DNA of 64,000 bases from Castellaniella sp034674885 (lineage in GTDB: Bacteria; Pseudomonadota; Gammaproteobacteria; Burkholderiales; Burkholderiaceae_B). Shown here piece by piece: positions 1 to 8,547 of this stretch. The DNA lies in contig NZ_JAUCDS010000009.1 of assembly GCF_034674885.1 (NCBI RefSeq), positions 1-64,000 on the forward strand, in the 5' to 3' direction. The notes beneath the pieces were generated by a model that worked only from the letters and a program-made list of their open reading frames with translations, made no database searches and was not told where the DNA came from. Each line of letters begins with the position of its first letter. The stretch's first letter is position 1. The translations under genes were made by a program, and so were the position numbers.

Positions 1-34
1 GGAAGGAATCGAGCTTGTCGTTGACAGTACTCAT
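1..34 (-). CDS. N-terminal fragment of a gene coupled to the Rrf2 regulator, probably sufB
   Basis: The minus strand reads ATG at 34-32 followed by ten more codons (MSTVNDKLDSF) before the window edge. The start overlaps the stop of the upstream Rrf2 gene in an ATGA arrangement, which implies translational coupling. The fragment is too short for a homology call. In many proteobacteria an Rrf2 regulator of this type is followed directly by sufB of the SUF iron-sulfur assembly operon, so SufB is the best guess from context alone. Confidence 0.55.
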   Translation of the reverse strand, partial: MSTVNDKLDSF

Positions 35-528
35 TTGGACAGACTCCAGTTCGGGGTATTTGGGATGGGCCGTGCGGCAGACGTCGCAGCCATGGCGGGC
101 GTCACCGATGCGGGAACCGGCCGGCCTTCGTCGAGCATGTCGGCCAAGGTGACGGATTCCAGGGTGCGCCGCACGATCAGGTTGATACGCTGCCAGTGGG
201 TGCGGATGTGGCAGCCGGCTTCGACGCTGCAGGCACCGGGCACGGCCGTGCATTCGGTCAGGCCGAAGGGCTGCTCTTCCAGCGCGTCGATTATTTCAGC
301 TACGTTGATCTGGTCAGCGTCGCGTTCCAGGCGATAGCCGCCGTGGGCACCGCGCGTGCTGGCCACCAGGCGGTGCTGGGCCAGCAGTTTCAGGACCTTG
401 CTGACGACGGGCTGCCCCAGCCCCAGGCTGGCGGCCAATTCAGCCGCGCTGCAGACATGCGTCGGACGGGCAGCCATGTGCGTGAGCACAAGGATTCCGT
501 AATCGACGATCTTGCTGATCCGCAGCAT
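31..528 (-). CDS. Rrf2/IscR-type Fe-S cluster transcriptional regulator (SUF-associated)
   Basis: A 165-residue Rrf2 protein: winged helix-turn-helix at about residues 1-80 (opening MLRISKIVDYGILVLTHMAA), then a dimerisation helix. Three cysteines, C93, C100 and C106, followed by H107 match the spacing of the [2Fe-2S] ligands of IscR (C92, C98, C104, H107), so it probably senses Fe-S status. The opening resembles SUF-system assembly regulators. It lies between an Atm1-type exporter upstream and a coupled downstream gene. The tail after residue 135 is Ala/Pro-rich and looks disordered. The Rrf2 family is clear; the SUF assignment is from context. Confidence 0.85.
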   Translation of the reverse strand: MLRISKIVDYGILVLTHMAARPTHVCSAAELAASLGLGQPVVSKVLKLLAQHRLVASTRGAHGGYRLERDADQINVAEIIDALEEQPFGLTECTAVPGACSVEAGCHIRTHWQRINLIVRRTLESVTLADMLDEGRPVPASVTPAMAATSAARPIPNTPNWSLSK

Positions 529-559
529 CGGCTGTTCCAGGGAGAATTCGGGAAACCAA

Positions 560-589
560 ATAGTACTGCTTTGGTACGGTATAGGTCAA
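560..589 (-). promoter_or_regulatory. Candidate promoter/operator of the Rrf2 gene
   Basis: On the minus strand TTGACC (589-584) is followed after 18 bases by TACTAT (565-560). Between and across these lies an inverted pair of GTAC half-sites separated by seven bases (plus strand 563-577), flanked by ATA/TAT. This loosely recalls the palindromic type-1 IscR site but does not match it well. An autoregulatory operator over the promoter would be normal for this family. Confidence 0.4.
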
Positions 590-602
590 ACCCTAATGGC
601 TT

Positions 603-2405
603 TTATGGGGCATCTCCAGCCACATCCGCGTCGCCATCCGCCTGCTGCAGTTGCCACATGCGGGCATACCGGCCCTGCTGCGCCAATAGCTGCGCATGGG
701 TGCCCTGCTCGACCACCCGGCCGGCGTCCAGCACCAGGATATGGTCGGCATGCACGATGGTGGACAGGCGGTGCGCGATGATCAACGTGGTGCGGCCCTG
801 CGCGATGCGTTCCAGCTGGTCCTGGATGGACCGTTCCGTGCGCGTATCCAGGGCGCTGGTCGCCTCATCGAATACCAGGATGGGCGGCGACTTCAGCAGC
901 GCCCGGGCAATGGCGACCCGCTGCTTTTCGCCACCGGACAACTTCAGTCCGCGTTCGCCCACCGGGGTGTCGTAGCCCTGTGGCAGGGACGAGACAAAAT
1001 CGTGGATGTGGGCGGCCCGAGCGGCCTGGATGACGTCTTCGCGATCGGCATCGGGACGACCGTAGGCGATGTTGTAGCCGATGGTGTCGTTGAACAGCAC
1101 CGTGTCCTGGGGCACGATGCCGATATGGGCCCGCAGGCTGTCCTGGGTGTAGCTGCGGACATCCCGGCCGTTGACGCGCACGGCCCCGCCAGTCGGATCG
1201 TAAAAGCGGAACAGCAGGCGCGACAGAGTGGACTTGCCCGCCCCCGACGCCCCAACCACGGCCAGGGATCCCCCGGCCGGCACGCTGAAGCTGACCTGGT
1301 GCAGGATCTGCCGGTCGGATTGATAGCCGAAATCGACGGCATCGAAATCCAGGCTGGCCCGATCCGCCCGCAAAGGCGTCGCATCGGGCCGATCGGCCAC
1401 TTCCTGTTGATGGGCCATCAGGTCGAACATGCGTTCCATATCCGCCAGGGCATGCTTGATTTCCCGGTACACGAAGCCCAGGAAGTTCAGTGGGGCGTAC
1501 AACTGCGTCAGGTAGGCCGACACCAGCACCACGTCACCCACGGTCATGCGCCCCTGGACCACGCCCTCGGCCGACTGCCACAACAAGGCCGTCATGCCGA
1601 TCGTGATGATCAGGCTCTGCCCCATGTTCAGCAGATTCAGAGAGACCTGATTGCGCACGGCCGAATCCACCCAACTGCGCATATCCGTGTCGTAGCGCCG
1701 GCTTTCGTAGGTCTCGTTGCCGAAGTATTTGACGGTTTCATAGTTCAACAGCGCATCGATGGCCTTGCCGTTGGCCTGGCTGTCCAGCGTGTTCATGGTG
1801 CGCCGGTACACCATGCGCCGTTCCGTGACCCGCAGCGTGAACAGCACGTACGCCGCGATCGTGGCCAGCGTCAGCGCTGCGAACACCCAGTCATAGCGCC
1901 ACAGCAGCACGCCCGTCACCATGGCGATTTCCAGCAAGGTGGGCAGTACGTTGAACACTGTGAAGTTCAGCAGAAAGCCGATGCCCTTGGTGCCGCGTTC
2001 GATGTCACGCGTCAGCCCTCCGGTGCGCCGCCCCAAATGAAATCGCAGCGACAGCGACAGCAGGTGGGCGAACAACTGGCTTGCCACCTGCTGGATGGCG
2101 CCCTGCGTCACCCGCGCAAACAAGGCATCGCGCAGTTCGCCGAACACGCCCGTCAGCAGCCGGGCCAGGCCGTAGCCCGCCAGGGCCGCCAGGGGCAGGG
2201 TCAGCAGCGTCGGTGCCGCCCCCAGCGCGTCGACCAGGTCCTTCAGGTAGATCGGCGTGAGGACATTGGCGACCTTGGCCACGACCATACAGGCGAAGGC
2301 CAGCAGCACCCGGCCACGAAACGCCCATACGTAGGGCCAGAGATTCTTCAGGGTCTGCCAGTCATTGCGCCGATCTGGCGCCGGGCCGGTATGGAAAAAA
2401 CGCAT
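603..2405 (-). CDS. Atm1/ABCB7-type ABC exporter (fused membrane domain and ATPase)
   Basis: A 600-residue half-transporter from the start MRFFHTGPAP; an upstream ATG at 2474 would only add an unlike 23-residue extension. The membrane domain covers about residues 30-320 with six predicted helices. The C-terminal ATPase has a Walker A (GASGAGKST), the signature LSGGE and a Walker B (ILVFDEATSAL). The sequence is of the Atm1/HMT1 type, whose members export glutathione-linked sulfur or metal compounds from the matrix or cytoplasm. Its position just upstream of an IscR-like regulator fits a role in Fe-S or thiol homeostasis. The substrate is inferred from family, not visible in the sequence. Confidence 0.85.
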   Translation of the reverse strand: MRFFHTGPAPDRRNDWQTLKNLWPYVWAFRGRVLLAFACMVVAKVANVLTPIYLKDLVDALGAAPTLLTLPLAALAGYGLARLLTGVFGELRDALFARVTQGAIQQVASQLFAHLLSLSLRFHLGRRTGGLTRDIERGTKGIGFLLNFTVFNVLPTLLEIAMVTGVLLWRYDWVFAALTLATIAAYVLFTLRVTERRMVYRRTMNTLDSQANGKAIDALLNYETVKYFGNETYESRRYDTDMRSWVDSAVRNQVSLNLLNMGQSLIITIGMTALLWQSAEGVVQGRMTVGDVVLVSAYLTQLYAPLNFLGFVYREIKHALADMERMFDLMAHQQEVADRPDATPLRADRASLDFDAVDFGYQSDRQILHQVSFSVPAGGSLAVVGASGAGKSTLSRLLFRFYDPTGGAVRVNGRDVRSYTQDSLRAHIGIVPQDTVLFNDTIGYNIAYGRPDADREDVIQAARAAHIHDFVSSLPQGYDTPVGERGLKLSGGEKQRVAIARALLKSPPILVFDEATSALDTRTERSIQDQLERIAQGRTTLIIAHRLSTIVHADHILVLDAGRVVEQGTHAQLLAQQGRYARMWQLQQADGDADVAGDAP

Positions 2406-2520
2406 GGAAACGTCCGGAAATCGAGGGTGACAATCTGCCCGCCTGCCCATCGGGACAAGCGGGGGGCTGCGCATACAATAGGGAGCATTGACGAGAACCC
2501 GGCAAGGCCGGAAAGATTGT

Positions 2521-3048
2521 ATGACTGTTTCGGTATTCGATTACGAGGCGGAACTGACTGCCTGCGCGGCCGGGGATCGCACGGCCTTTCACACGCTGTA
2601 CCATCACGAGGCCCCCGTCATGCGGGCGCTGGCGCTGGCGATGCTGGGCGCGGCCGATACGGCCGATGCGGTCTTGCACGAGGCCTTCGTGCTGATCTGG
2701 CGCAATGCCGCCGGATACAGCTCGACCATCGGCACCGCCCGCGCCTGGATGTACAGCATCCTGCGCTACCGGGCGCTGGACCACCTGCGCCGCCAGCGCC
2801 TGGCAGGCGATACTACGGCCGAACAGCAGGCCTTGCCCGAACTGTCGCTGCCTGGCGCGAGCCTGCCCGGCACCGTCCAGGGTGTGCTGGCCGCCCTGCC
2901 CGCGCCGCAGCTCGACGCCTTGTTGCAGGCATACCTGCACGGCGGCGACCCGGCACGAATCGCCGACCGCCTGGATCGCTCGGAACCCGACATCCAGGCC
3001 TCTATCGAATCCGTGCTGACGCACATCGACGAGGCCGTGCGCGCATGA
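2521..3048 (+). CDS. ECF-type RNA polymerase sigma factor
   Basis: 175 residues. The N-terminal half matches sigma region 2 (about residues 8-90, ending in ARAWMYSILRYRALDHLRRQ). The C-terminal half is a divergent region 4 (about 120-170) with an unusual helix-turn-helix, IADRLDRSEPDIQASIESVL. I chose ATG 2521, with GGAAAG upstream, over a TTG at 2488. A TACAAT at 2474-2479 could be its -10 box. The stop overlaps the next start (ATGA), coupling it to a membrane anti-sigma factor. It diverges from the Atm1-type exporter. The regulon is unknown. Confidence 0.82.
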   Translation: MTVSVFDYEAELTACAAGDRTAFHTLYHHEAPVMRALALAMLGAADTADAVLHEAFVLIWRNAAGYSSTIGTARAWMYSILRYRALDHLRRQRLAGDTTAEQQALPELSLPGASLPGTVQGVLAALPAPQLDALLQAYLHGGDPARIADRLDRSEPDIQASIESVLTHIDEAVRA

Positions 3049-3509
3049 AACAGCACCGCTCGTATTCCGATCACGAAATCGCCTGCTATGTCCTGGGGCT
3101 GGACATGCCGGGCCACGCGAACGACCTCCAGGCCCGCCTGGCCCACGACGACGCGGCCGCCGCCTGCGCCCTGAAATGGGAAGCCTGCTTTCTGGGAATC
3201 GTCGACGCCCTGCCCCCGGCGGAGCCACCCGAAGCACTGCTGCTGCAGATCCAGGCGACCCTGGGCATGGAGGACATGCCAATCACGGCGGAGCCGCGCT
3301 TGCCCCAGCAGACGGCCGAACCGGATGACAAAACCGCAGGCAGGCAGGCGACCCGCCGACGTGTGCGGCGCCTGTCCTGGCGCCGCGTGTCGATAGCCAT
3401 TGGCATCGGCGTGGCTGTTGTCCTGATCGCGCTACTGACCTGGGCCAGCCTGAGACCCGCGCCAACCGGCACGCTGGTGCAGCAGCCGCTGCAACTGCAA
3501 TCGAACTAG
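3045..3509 (+). CDS. Short single-pass anti-sigma factor (RskA/ChrR-like N-terminus)
   Basis: 154 residues starting at the ATG that overlaps the sigma stop. The cytoplasmic N-terminus (about 1-110) has the anti-sigma pattern SDHEIACYVLGLD. A basic stretch (RRRVRRLSWRR) is followed by one membrane helix at about 114-134. Only some 20 residues follow the helix, so the periplasmic domain of typical RskA proteins is absent. Its role as inhibitor of the adjacent sigma factor is inferred from coupling and topology. The gene ends 13 bases from convergent merR, without an obvious terminator. Confidence 0.72.
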   Translation: MKQHRSYSDHEIACYVLGLDMPGHANDLQARLAHDDAAAACALKWEACFLGIVDALPPAEPPEALLLQIQATLGMEDMPITAEPRLPQQTAEPDDKTAGRQATRRRVRRLSWRRVSIAIGIGVAVVLIALLTWASLRPAPTGTLVQQPLQLQSN

Positions 3510-3522
3510 GCGCTGCCTGCCG

Positions 3523-3951
3523 CTACAGGTTCAGCAGGCCGTCGGCCTGGTTGGCCTGGCCCTGGCGGCCCTGGCTCAAAGCCTGACCCAGGCTGTCGCG
3601 GATCGACTGGAGATCCCCCCGCAAGGCCTGCAATTCGGCACCGCTCAGCCGCACGGCGGCGTCCTGATCGTGGGGAACATCGCCACCTTCGCCCAGGCGG
3701 TTGCGAGCGCCGGCAATGGTAAAGCCCTGCTCGTACAGAAGATCGCGGATGCGGCGCACCAGCAGCACTTCATGGTGCTGGTAGTAACGACGGTTACCCC
3801 GGCGCTTGACCGGTTTCAGTTGCGCGAATTCCTGTTCCCAGTAGCGCAGGATGTGCGGCTTGACCCCGCACAGTTCGCTGACCTCGCCAATGGTGAAATA
3901 GCGCTTGGCGGGAATGGGCGGCAGCACCGTGGTGGGCGTGACGGGCGTCAT
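3523..3951 (-). CDS. MerR family transcriptional regulator
   Basis: 142 residues. A MerR-type winged helix occupies about residues 15-85, with the typical YFTIGEVSELCGVKPHILRY and a second helix around RRGNRRYYQHHEVLLVRRI. The C-terminal part is short, Gln/Gly-rich and lacks an effector-binding domain or metal-binding cysteines. It is translationally coupled (ATGA) to ihfA, the standard location of this small MerR protein in beta- and gammaproteobacteria. Its target is not known from the sequence. Confidence 0.85.
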   Translation of the reverse strand: MTPVTPTTVLPPIPAKRYFTIGEVSELCGVKPHILRYWEQEFAQLKPVKRRGNRRYYQHHEVLLVRRIRDLLYEQGFTIAGARNRLGEGGDVPHDQDAAVRLSGAELQALRGDLQSIRDSLGQALSQGRQGQANQADGLLNL

Positions 3952-4256
3952 GCGCGGTCTCCGGCCATTTCAATGCCGTCCTTGAGCTTCTGGCTGGCGT
4001 GGAACGTGACGACCCGGCGGGCGGAGATCGGGATGACCTCGCCGGTTTTCGGGTTGCGGCCCGGACGCGGGGGTTTGTTGCGCACCTGGAAACTGCCGAA
4101 CCCCGACAGTTTGACCTCGACCCCCTGGACCAGGGCGTCGCGGACTTCGGAAAAGAACGTGTCCACCACGTCCTTGGCTTCGCGTTTGTTCAGGCCTACC
4201 TGCTCGAACAGCAGTTCGGCCAGATGTGCTTTGGTCAGCGTCCGATCCGTATTCAC
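3948..4256 (-). CDS. ihfA: Integration host factor subunit alpha
   Basis: 102 residues, full length for IHF-alpha. The DNA-binding beta arm RNKPPRPGRNPKTGE and the HU/IHF core VDTFFSEVRDAL are intact. IHF is a heterodimeric DNA-bending protein used in transcription, recombination and replication. The start is a GTG (4256-4254), supported by AGGAG eight bases upstream; that Shine-Dalgarno overlaps the pheT stop codon. The order pheT-ihfA-merR is the classical arrangement. Confidence 0.96.
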   Translation of the reverse strand: MNTDRTLTKAHLAELLFEQVGLNKREAKDVVDTFFSEVRDALVQGVEVKLSGFGSFQVRNKPPRPGRNPKTGEVIPISARRVVTFHASQKLKDGIEMAGDRA

Positions 4257-4267
4257 CCGAAATTCTC

Positions 4268-6673
4268 CTATGTGCGCAAGCGTGCCCCGTGGTGCCGGGA
4301 CAGCGCGTCAATCAGGCCCTGCATGCAATATTCGATCTGCTGTTCGTCGAGCGTGGCGTTCTGCCCCTGGAACCAGAACCGCAAAGCCAGGCTGCGTTGA
4401 TCCCCCGACGACGCATCGCGCCAAATGTCGAACAGTTTAATGTCTTTGACGACAGCCAGCGCGGGATCAGCTGCAATCTGGTGTTCAAGTGTATCAAGCA
4501 GGGACTGCCACGGCTGGTCGGCATCCACCCAGATGGCCAGATCCCGCACTACGACGGGCTGGCGGGACAGTTCAGCCGGCTTGGGGAAGACCCGTTGAGC
4601 GATCGCTTCGGCGTCCAGTTCGAACACCACCGGGGCGTGTGGCAGATCCAGCGCCTGCGCCCAGCGGGGATGGACCTCGCCCAGCCAGCCGATGGGCTGG
4701 CCGTCGAGCAGCACCCGGGCGCTGCGGCCAGGATGCAGGGCAGGATGGGCGGCCACCTCGCAGCGCAAGCCCGAAACCCGGGCCCCCAGCAGCGATTCCA
4801 GGTCGCGCTTGAGATCGAAGAAATCGACGGCGCGGTTGGCTTCACCCCACTGTTCGGGCAAGGCCGGCCCCCAGGCCGCTGCCGCCAGATAGGTGGGCTG
4901 GGACACGCCTGCTACCGACAGATCGCCATCGACCACGGAGGCATCCCGGGAAAAGACGCGGCCCAGTTCGAAGACACGGACCCGGCTTTGCCGGTGCTTG
5001 GCGTTGTGGGCGATATTGGCCAGCAGGCCGCCGATCAGGCTGGAACGCATCACGGCCAACTGGCTGGCGATCGGGTTCAGCAGCCGGATAGGCTGATCAT
5101 TGCCGCAGTAATCGCGTTCCCAGGCTTCTTCGACGAAGGAAAAGTTGATGACTTCCTGGAAGTCCAGCGCTGCCATTGCAGCTCGCATGGCATGCGGGCC
5201 GTACAGGGTTTCCGGCTGCACGCGCATGCGGGCGGGCGCCACCGGCGGCTGGTCGGGAATACGGTCAAAGCCGTAGATGCGGGCGACTTCCTCGATCAGG
5301 TCTTCTTCGATCGTCAGGTCGAAGCGCGCAGCCGGCGGCGTCACCAGGAAAGTATCGCCCTGCTGCTCGAAATCGAGGCCCAGGCGATTGAAGACGTCGG
5401 CCACCTGTTCGGACGACAGCGCGACGCCCAGCACCCGGGTGCAGCGCGACAGGCGCATGCGCACCGGTTCACGAGCGGGCAGCCGGACGATCTGATCGTC
5501 CAGGGGGCCAGCCTGGCCACCGCAGATGTCCAGGATCAACCGCGTCATGATGTCCAGATGCGCAGGAATCGTCGAGAAGTCGACGCCGCGCTCGAAGCGG
5601 TGCGCAGCCTCGGACGTAAGCTTGAAGCGGCGCGTCAGGCCCATGATGGCCTCGGGCCACCAGAAGGCGGCTTCCAGGAAGACGTCCGTGGTATCCAGCG
5701 TCACGGCAGACGCCTGGCCACCCATGACGCCGGCCAGGCTTTCCAGGGCGCGTTCGGTTTCGATGACCCCGACGTCCGGTGCCAGCGTGACAGTCTGGCC
5801 ATTGAGCAGTTCAAGCTGTTCGCCGTCCCGGCCCCAGCGCACGGTCAGACCGCCCTGGATGCGCTGCAGATCGAACACGTGCGTGGGCCGCCCGAGTTCC
5901 AGCATGATGTAGTTGGAGATGTCCACCAAGGCGGACACGGACCGCTGACCGGCGCGTTCCAGTCGGGCCTTCATCCAGTCGGGCGTAGCGGCGCGGGCAT
6001 TGACCCCGCGCACGATGCGCCCTGCGAAGCGGCCACACAGATCAGGCGCCTGCACCCGTACCGGCAGGCGGTCGTCGATCGTGACGGGCACCGTCGGAAC
6101 GTCCAGAGGCCGCAGGTCGCAGCCGGTCAGGGCCGCGACTTCCCGCGCCACCCCCAGGATGGACAGGCAATCGGCCCGGTTGGGCGTGAGCTTCAGGGTG
6201 AAGATCGTATCGTCCAGATCCAGCGCCTGGCGCAGATCGGCGCCAGGCGCCAGATCCGCAGGCAGTTCCAACAGGCCGCCATGATCCTGGGACAGACCCA
6301 GCTCGCGTGCCGAACACAGCATGCCGCTGGACTCGACACCGCGCATCTTGACCGGGCCGATCTTCATGCCGTCCGGCAGTTCCGCGCCCACTCGCGCCAG
6401 GGGGACCAGCAGCCCGGCCGCCGCATTGGGCGCGCCGCAGACGATCTGCAAGAGACTGCCCGAGCCATCATTGACCTGGCAGACCCGCAGCTTGTCGGCA
6501 TTCGGGTGAGGCTCGGCGGATTCGATCCGCGCCACCACGATCCCGGAGAACGGCGGCGCATAGGGATCGGCGTCTTCGACCTCCAGGCCAGCCATGGTCA
6601 GCCGATGGGACAGGGTCTGACTGTCGATTGCGGGGTCGGCCCAGGCCCGCAGCCATGATTCTGGAAATTGCAT
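4268..6673 (-). CDS. pheT: Phenylalanyl-tRNA synthetase beta subunit
   Basis: 801 residues, normal for bacterial PheT. The order is an N-terminal tRNA-binding OB fold (about 40-150, with VVARIESAEPHPNADKLRVC), B3/B4 editing domains in the first half, a B5 domain near 400-470, the synthetase-like core and a C-terminal ferredoxin-fold anticodon-binding domain (last 90 residues). With PheS it forms the alpha2-beta2 enzyme charging tRNA-Phe. It follows pheS by 26 bases and leads into ihfA, so one operon is likely. Confidence 0.97.
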   Translation of the reverse strand: MQFPESWLRAWADPAIDSQTLSHRLTMAGLEVEDADPYAPPFSGIVVARIESAEPHPNADKLRVCQVNDGSGSLLQIVCGAPNAAAGLLVPLARVGAELPDGMKIGPVKMRGVESSGMLCSARELGLSQDHGGLLELPADLAPGADLRQALDLDDTIFTLKLTPNRADCLSILGVAREVAALTGCDLRPLDVPTVPVTIDDRLPVRVQAPDLCGRFAGRIVRGVNARAATPDWMKARLERAGQRSVSALVDISNYIMLELGRPTHVFDLQRIQGGLTVRWGRDGEQLELLNGQTVTLAPDVGVIETERALESLAGVMGGQASAVTLDTTDVFLEAAFWWPEAIMGLTRRFKLTSEAAHRFERGVDFSTIPAHLDIMTRLILDICGGQAGPLDDQIVRLPAREPVRMRLSRCTRVLGVALSSEQVADVFNRLGLDFEQQGDTFLVTPPAARFDLTIEEDLIEEVARIYGFDRIPDQPPVAPARMRVQPETLYGPHAMRAAMAALDFQEVINFSFVEEAWERDYCGNDQPIRLLNPIASQLAVMRSSLIGGLLANIAHNAKHRQSRVRVFELGRVFSRDASVVDGDLSVAGVSQPTYLAAAAWGPALPEQWGEANRAVDFFDLKRDLESLLGARVSGLRCEVAAHPALHPGRSARVLLDGQPIGWLGEVHPRWAQALDLPHAPVVFELDAEAIAQRVFPKPAELSRQPVVVRDLAIWVDADQPWQSLLDTLEHQIAADPALAVVKDIKLFDIWRDASSGDQRSLALRFWFQGQNATLDEQQIEYCMQGLIDALSRHHGARLRT

Positions 6674-6699
6674 GATTCAGATTCCGTTACGCGAGGACA

Positions 6700-7722
6700 C
6701 TAGGCGTTGAACTGGCGCAGAAAGCGCAGATCGCCTTCGAAGAACTGGCGCAGGTCGTTGACGCCATAGCGCAGCATGGTCAGGCGTTCCAGCCCGGACC
6801 CGAAGGCAAAGCCGATGTAGCGTTCCGGGTCCAGTCCGAAATTGCGCACCACCTGGGGATGCACCTGGCCCGAGCCGGAGATCTCCAGCCAGCGGCCCTG
6901 ATTCGGCCCCGAGGTGAACATCATGTCGATCTCGGCCGACGGCTCGGTGAACGGAAAGAAGGACGGCCGAAAACGCAAGGTCAGGTCGTCGGTCTCGAAG
7001 AACGCGCGCAGAAAATTGGTGTAGACGCCCTTCAGATCGGCAAAGGAGATGTCTTCGGCGATCCACAGGCCCTCGACCTGATGAAACATGGGCGAATGGG
7101 TGGCATCGCTGTCCACGCGGTAGGTGCGCCCCGGAGCGATGACCTTGATCGGAGGTTTGTTCATGCGGGCATAGCGCACCTGCATGGGGCTGGTATGCGT
7201 GCGCAGCACCAGCGGCAGGCCCCCGGCGTCCTTCATGTCCACGTAGAACGTGTCCTGCATGGACCGCGCCGGGTGGTTTTCGGGATTGTTCAGGGACGTG
7301 AAATTGGTCCAGTCGTTTTCGATCTCGGGGCCGTCGGCCACATCGAAACCGATGGAACGGAAAATCTGTTCGACACGCTGCCAGGTGCGGATGACGGGAT
7401 GGACGCCGCCCGTGCCCCGTCCGCGCCCTGGCAGGGTGACGTCGATGGTCTCGGCGGCCAGACGCTGGTCCAGCGCTGCCTGGACCAGTTCGGCACGACG
7501 CGCATTCAACAGGGCTTCGACCTGCTGCTTGGCTTGGTTGATCTGTGCCCCGCGCGTGCGCTTTTCCTCGCCCTGCAGGCCTGCCAGGCCCTTGAGCAGC
7601 GCCGTCAGGGAACCCTGCTTGCCCAGAAAGGCCGCTTTTTCATTTTCCAGCGTGGCCGCATCCCGCGCCTGGGCGAAACGGCCCCGTGCCTGGGTGATCA
7701 GCTCGTCGAGCGTCGTGTCCAT
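6700..7722 (-). CDS. pheS: Phenylalanyl-tRNA synthetase alpha subunit
   Basis: 340 residues from ATG 7722, which has GGAAGGA four bases upstream. A TTG four codons earlier lies inside that Shine-Dalgarno and is unlikely. The N-terminal coiled coil (about 1-85) is followed by the class II catalytic core with motif 2 around FHQVEGLWIAEDISFADLKG and motif 3 near GFAFGSGLERLTMLRYG. It carries the phenylalanine and ATP sites. A terminator-like hairpin sits between it and rplT, so pheST expression is probably attenuated relative to the ribosomal genes. Confidence 0.97.
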   Translation of the reverse strand: MDTTLDELITQARGRFAQARDAATLENEKAAFLGKQGSLTALLKGLAGLQGEEKRTRGAQINQAKQQVEALLNARRAELVQAALDQRLAAETIDVTLPGRGRGTGGVHPVIRTWQRVEQIFRSIGFDVADGPEIENDWTNFTSLNNPENHPARSMQDTFYVDMKDAGGLPLVLRTHTSPMQVRYARMNKPPIKVIAPGRTYRVDSDATHSPMFHQVEGLWIAEDISFADLKGVYTNFLRAFFETDDLTLRFRPSFFPFTEPSAEIDMMFTSGPNQGRWLEISGSGQVHPQVVRNFGLDPERYIGFAFGSGLERLTMLRYGVNDLRQFFEGDLRFLRQFNA

Positions 7723-7732
7723 AGTTCCTTCC

Positions 7733-7768
7733 AAAACGCAAACGGAGCCCAGGTGAGCTCCGTTTGCG
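7733..7768 (-). terminator. Terminator/attenuator hairpin between rplT and pheS
   Basis: A perfect 12-bp inverted repeat (7737-7748 with 7757-7768, arm CGCAAACGGAGC) has an 8-base loop and is followed on the minus strand by TTTT. It ends just before the pheS Shine-Dalgarno. The 32 bases between the rplT stop and the hairpin contain the codon run TTT CGT TTT CGA TTC, and part of it (TTTCGTTT) can pair with the first hairpin arm through 8 bp including two G-U pairs. In Escherichia coli pheST is controlled by attenuation at a similar place. Confidence 0.75.
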
Positions 7769-7800
7769 ATGAGACAGAATCGAAAACGAAACTGTATCGA

Positions 7801-8160
7801 TTAGGCTGCCAGTGCGGACTTCGCCTGGGCCACAATGGCGGCAAAGCCGGCCTTGTCCTTGACGGCCATGTCGGCCAGGACCTTGCGGTCGAGTTCGATC
7901 GAGGCCTTTTTCAGACCAGCGATGAACACGCTGTAGGTCACGCCGAGTTCGCGGCAGCCCGCGTTGATGCGGGTAATCCACAGAGCGCGGAAGGTGCGCT
8001 TTTTATTGCGGCGATCGCGATAGGCATATTGGCCGGCGCGCATGACCGCCTGTTTGGCGACCCGGAAAACATTACCGCGGCGGCCGCGATAGCCTTTGGC
8101 GGCCTTGAGAACTTTTTTATGGCGTGCACGAGCCGTGACGCCGCGTTTGACGCGAGGCAT
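7801..8160 (-). CDS. rplT: 50S ribosomal protein L20
   Basis: 119 residues, full length, with the basic N-terminus MPRVKRGVTARARHKKVLKA typical of L20. It binds 23S rRNA early in large-subunit assembly. In enterobacteria L20 also represses its own operon by binding a leader structure before rpmI. It follows rpmI by 13 bases. Confidence 0.98.
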   Translation of the reverse strand: MPRVKRGVTARARHKKVLKAAKGYRGRRGNVFRVAKQAVMRAGQYAYRDRRNKKRTFRALWITRINAGCRELGVTYSVFIAGLKKASIELDRKVLADMAVKDKAGFAAIVAQAKSALAA

Positions 8161-8173
8161 GAGAGATCTCCGA

Positions 8174-8371
8174 TCAGGCGAAAGGCAACATCGCCTTTAC
8201 GGAGGCGATATTCGTTTCATGGACAGCGGCGGAACCACGCAGCTGACGCTTGTTCTTCGTGGTTTTCTTGGTCAGGATGTGACGTTTGAAAGCCTGGCCG
8301 CGCTTGATGGAACCACTGCCGCGCACCTTAAAGCGCTTGGAAGCGCCTTTTTTGCTCTTCATCTTGGGCAT
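8174..8371 (-). CDS. rpmI: 50S ribosomal protein L35
   Basis: 65 residues from ATG 8371 (MPKMKSKKGASKRFKVRGSG), the family's usual length. The open frame extends 40 codons further upstream, but that part is unlike L35. The Shine-Dalgarno is weak, as often seen where L20 controls translation. It is the first gene of rpmI-rplT-pheST here, because infC lies about 10 kb away instead of directly upstream. Confidence 0.96.
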   Translation of the reverse strand: MPKMKSKKGASKRFKVRGSGSIKRGQAFKRHILTKKTTKNKRQLRGSAAVHETNIASVKAMLPFA

Positions 8372-8547
8372 GACGATTACTCTGTTGGCTTGGGCGAACC
8401 CAGGTGGCCCGACACATCGGGCGCTTGTCTGACCTGATATTCGCCAGTCTGATGGACCCGCCATGCGCAACGTGCACGGACAAGGCCCCATTCCCTATCC
8501 CCAACGAACACGCAAAAAAACCTCGTGGACACTGGGAAAAGCCCTTG

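Noticed and set aside
696..3044. Long plus-strand open frame opposite the ABC exporter, running on into the anti-sigma gene
   Set aside because: It is the GC-rich shadow of the exporter and sigma genes with low-complexity His/Arg/Gln composition. Only its last part (3045-3509) is a gene.
4226..6658. 810-codon plus-strand frame opposite pheT
   Set aside because: pheT is unambiguous on the other strand; the frame has shadow composition and no domain.
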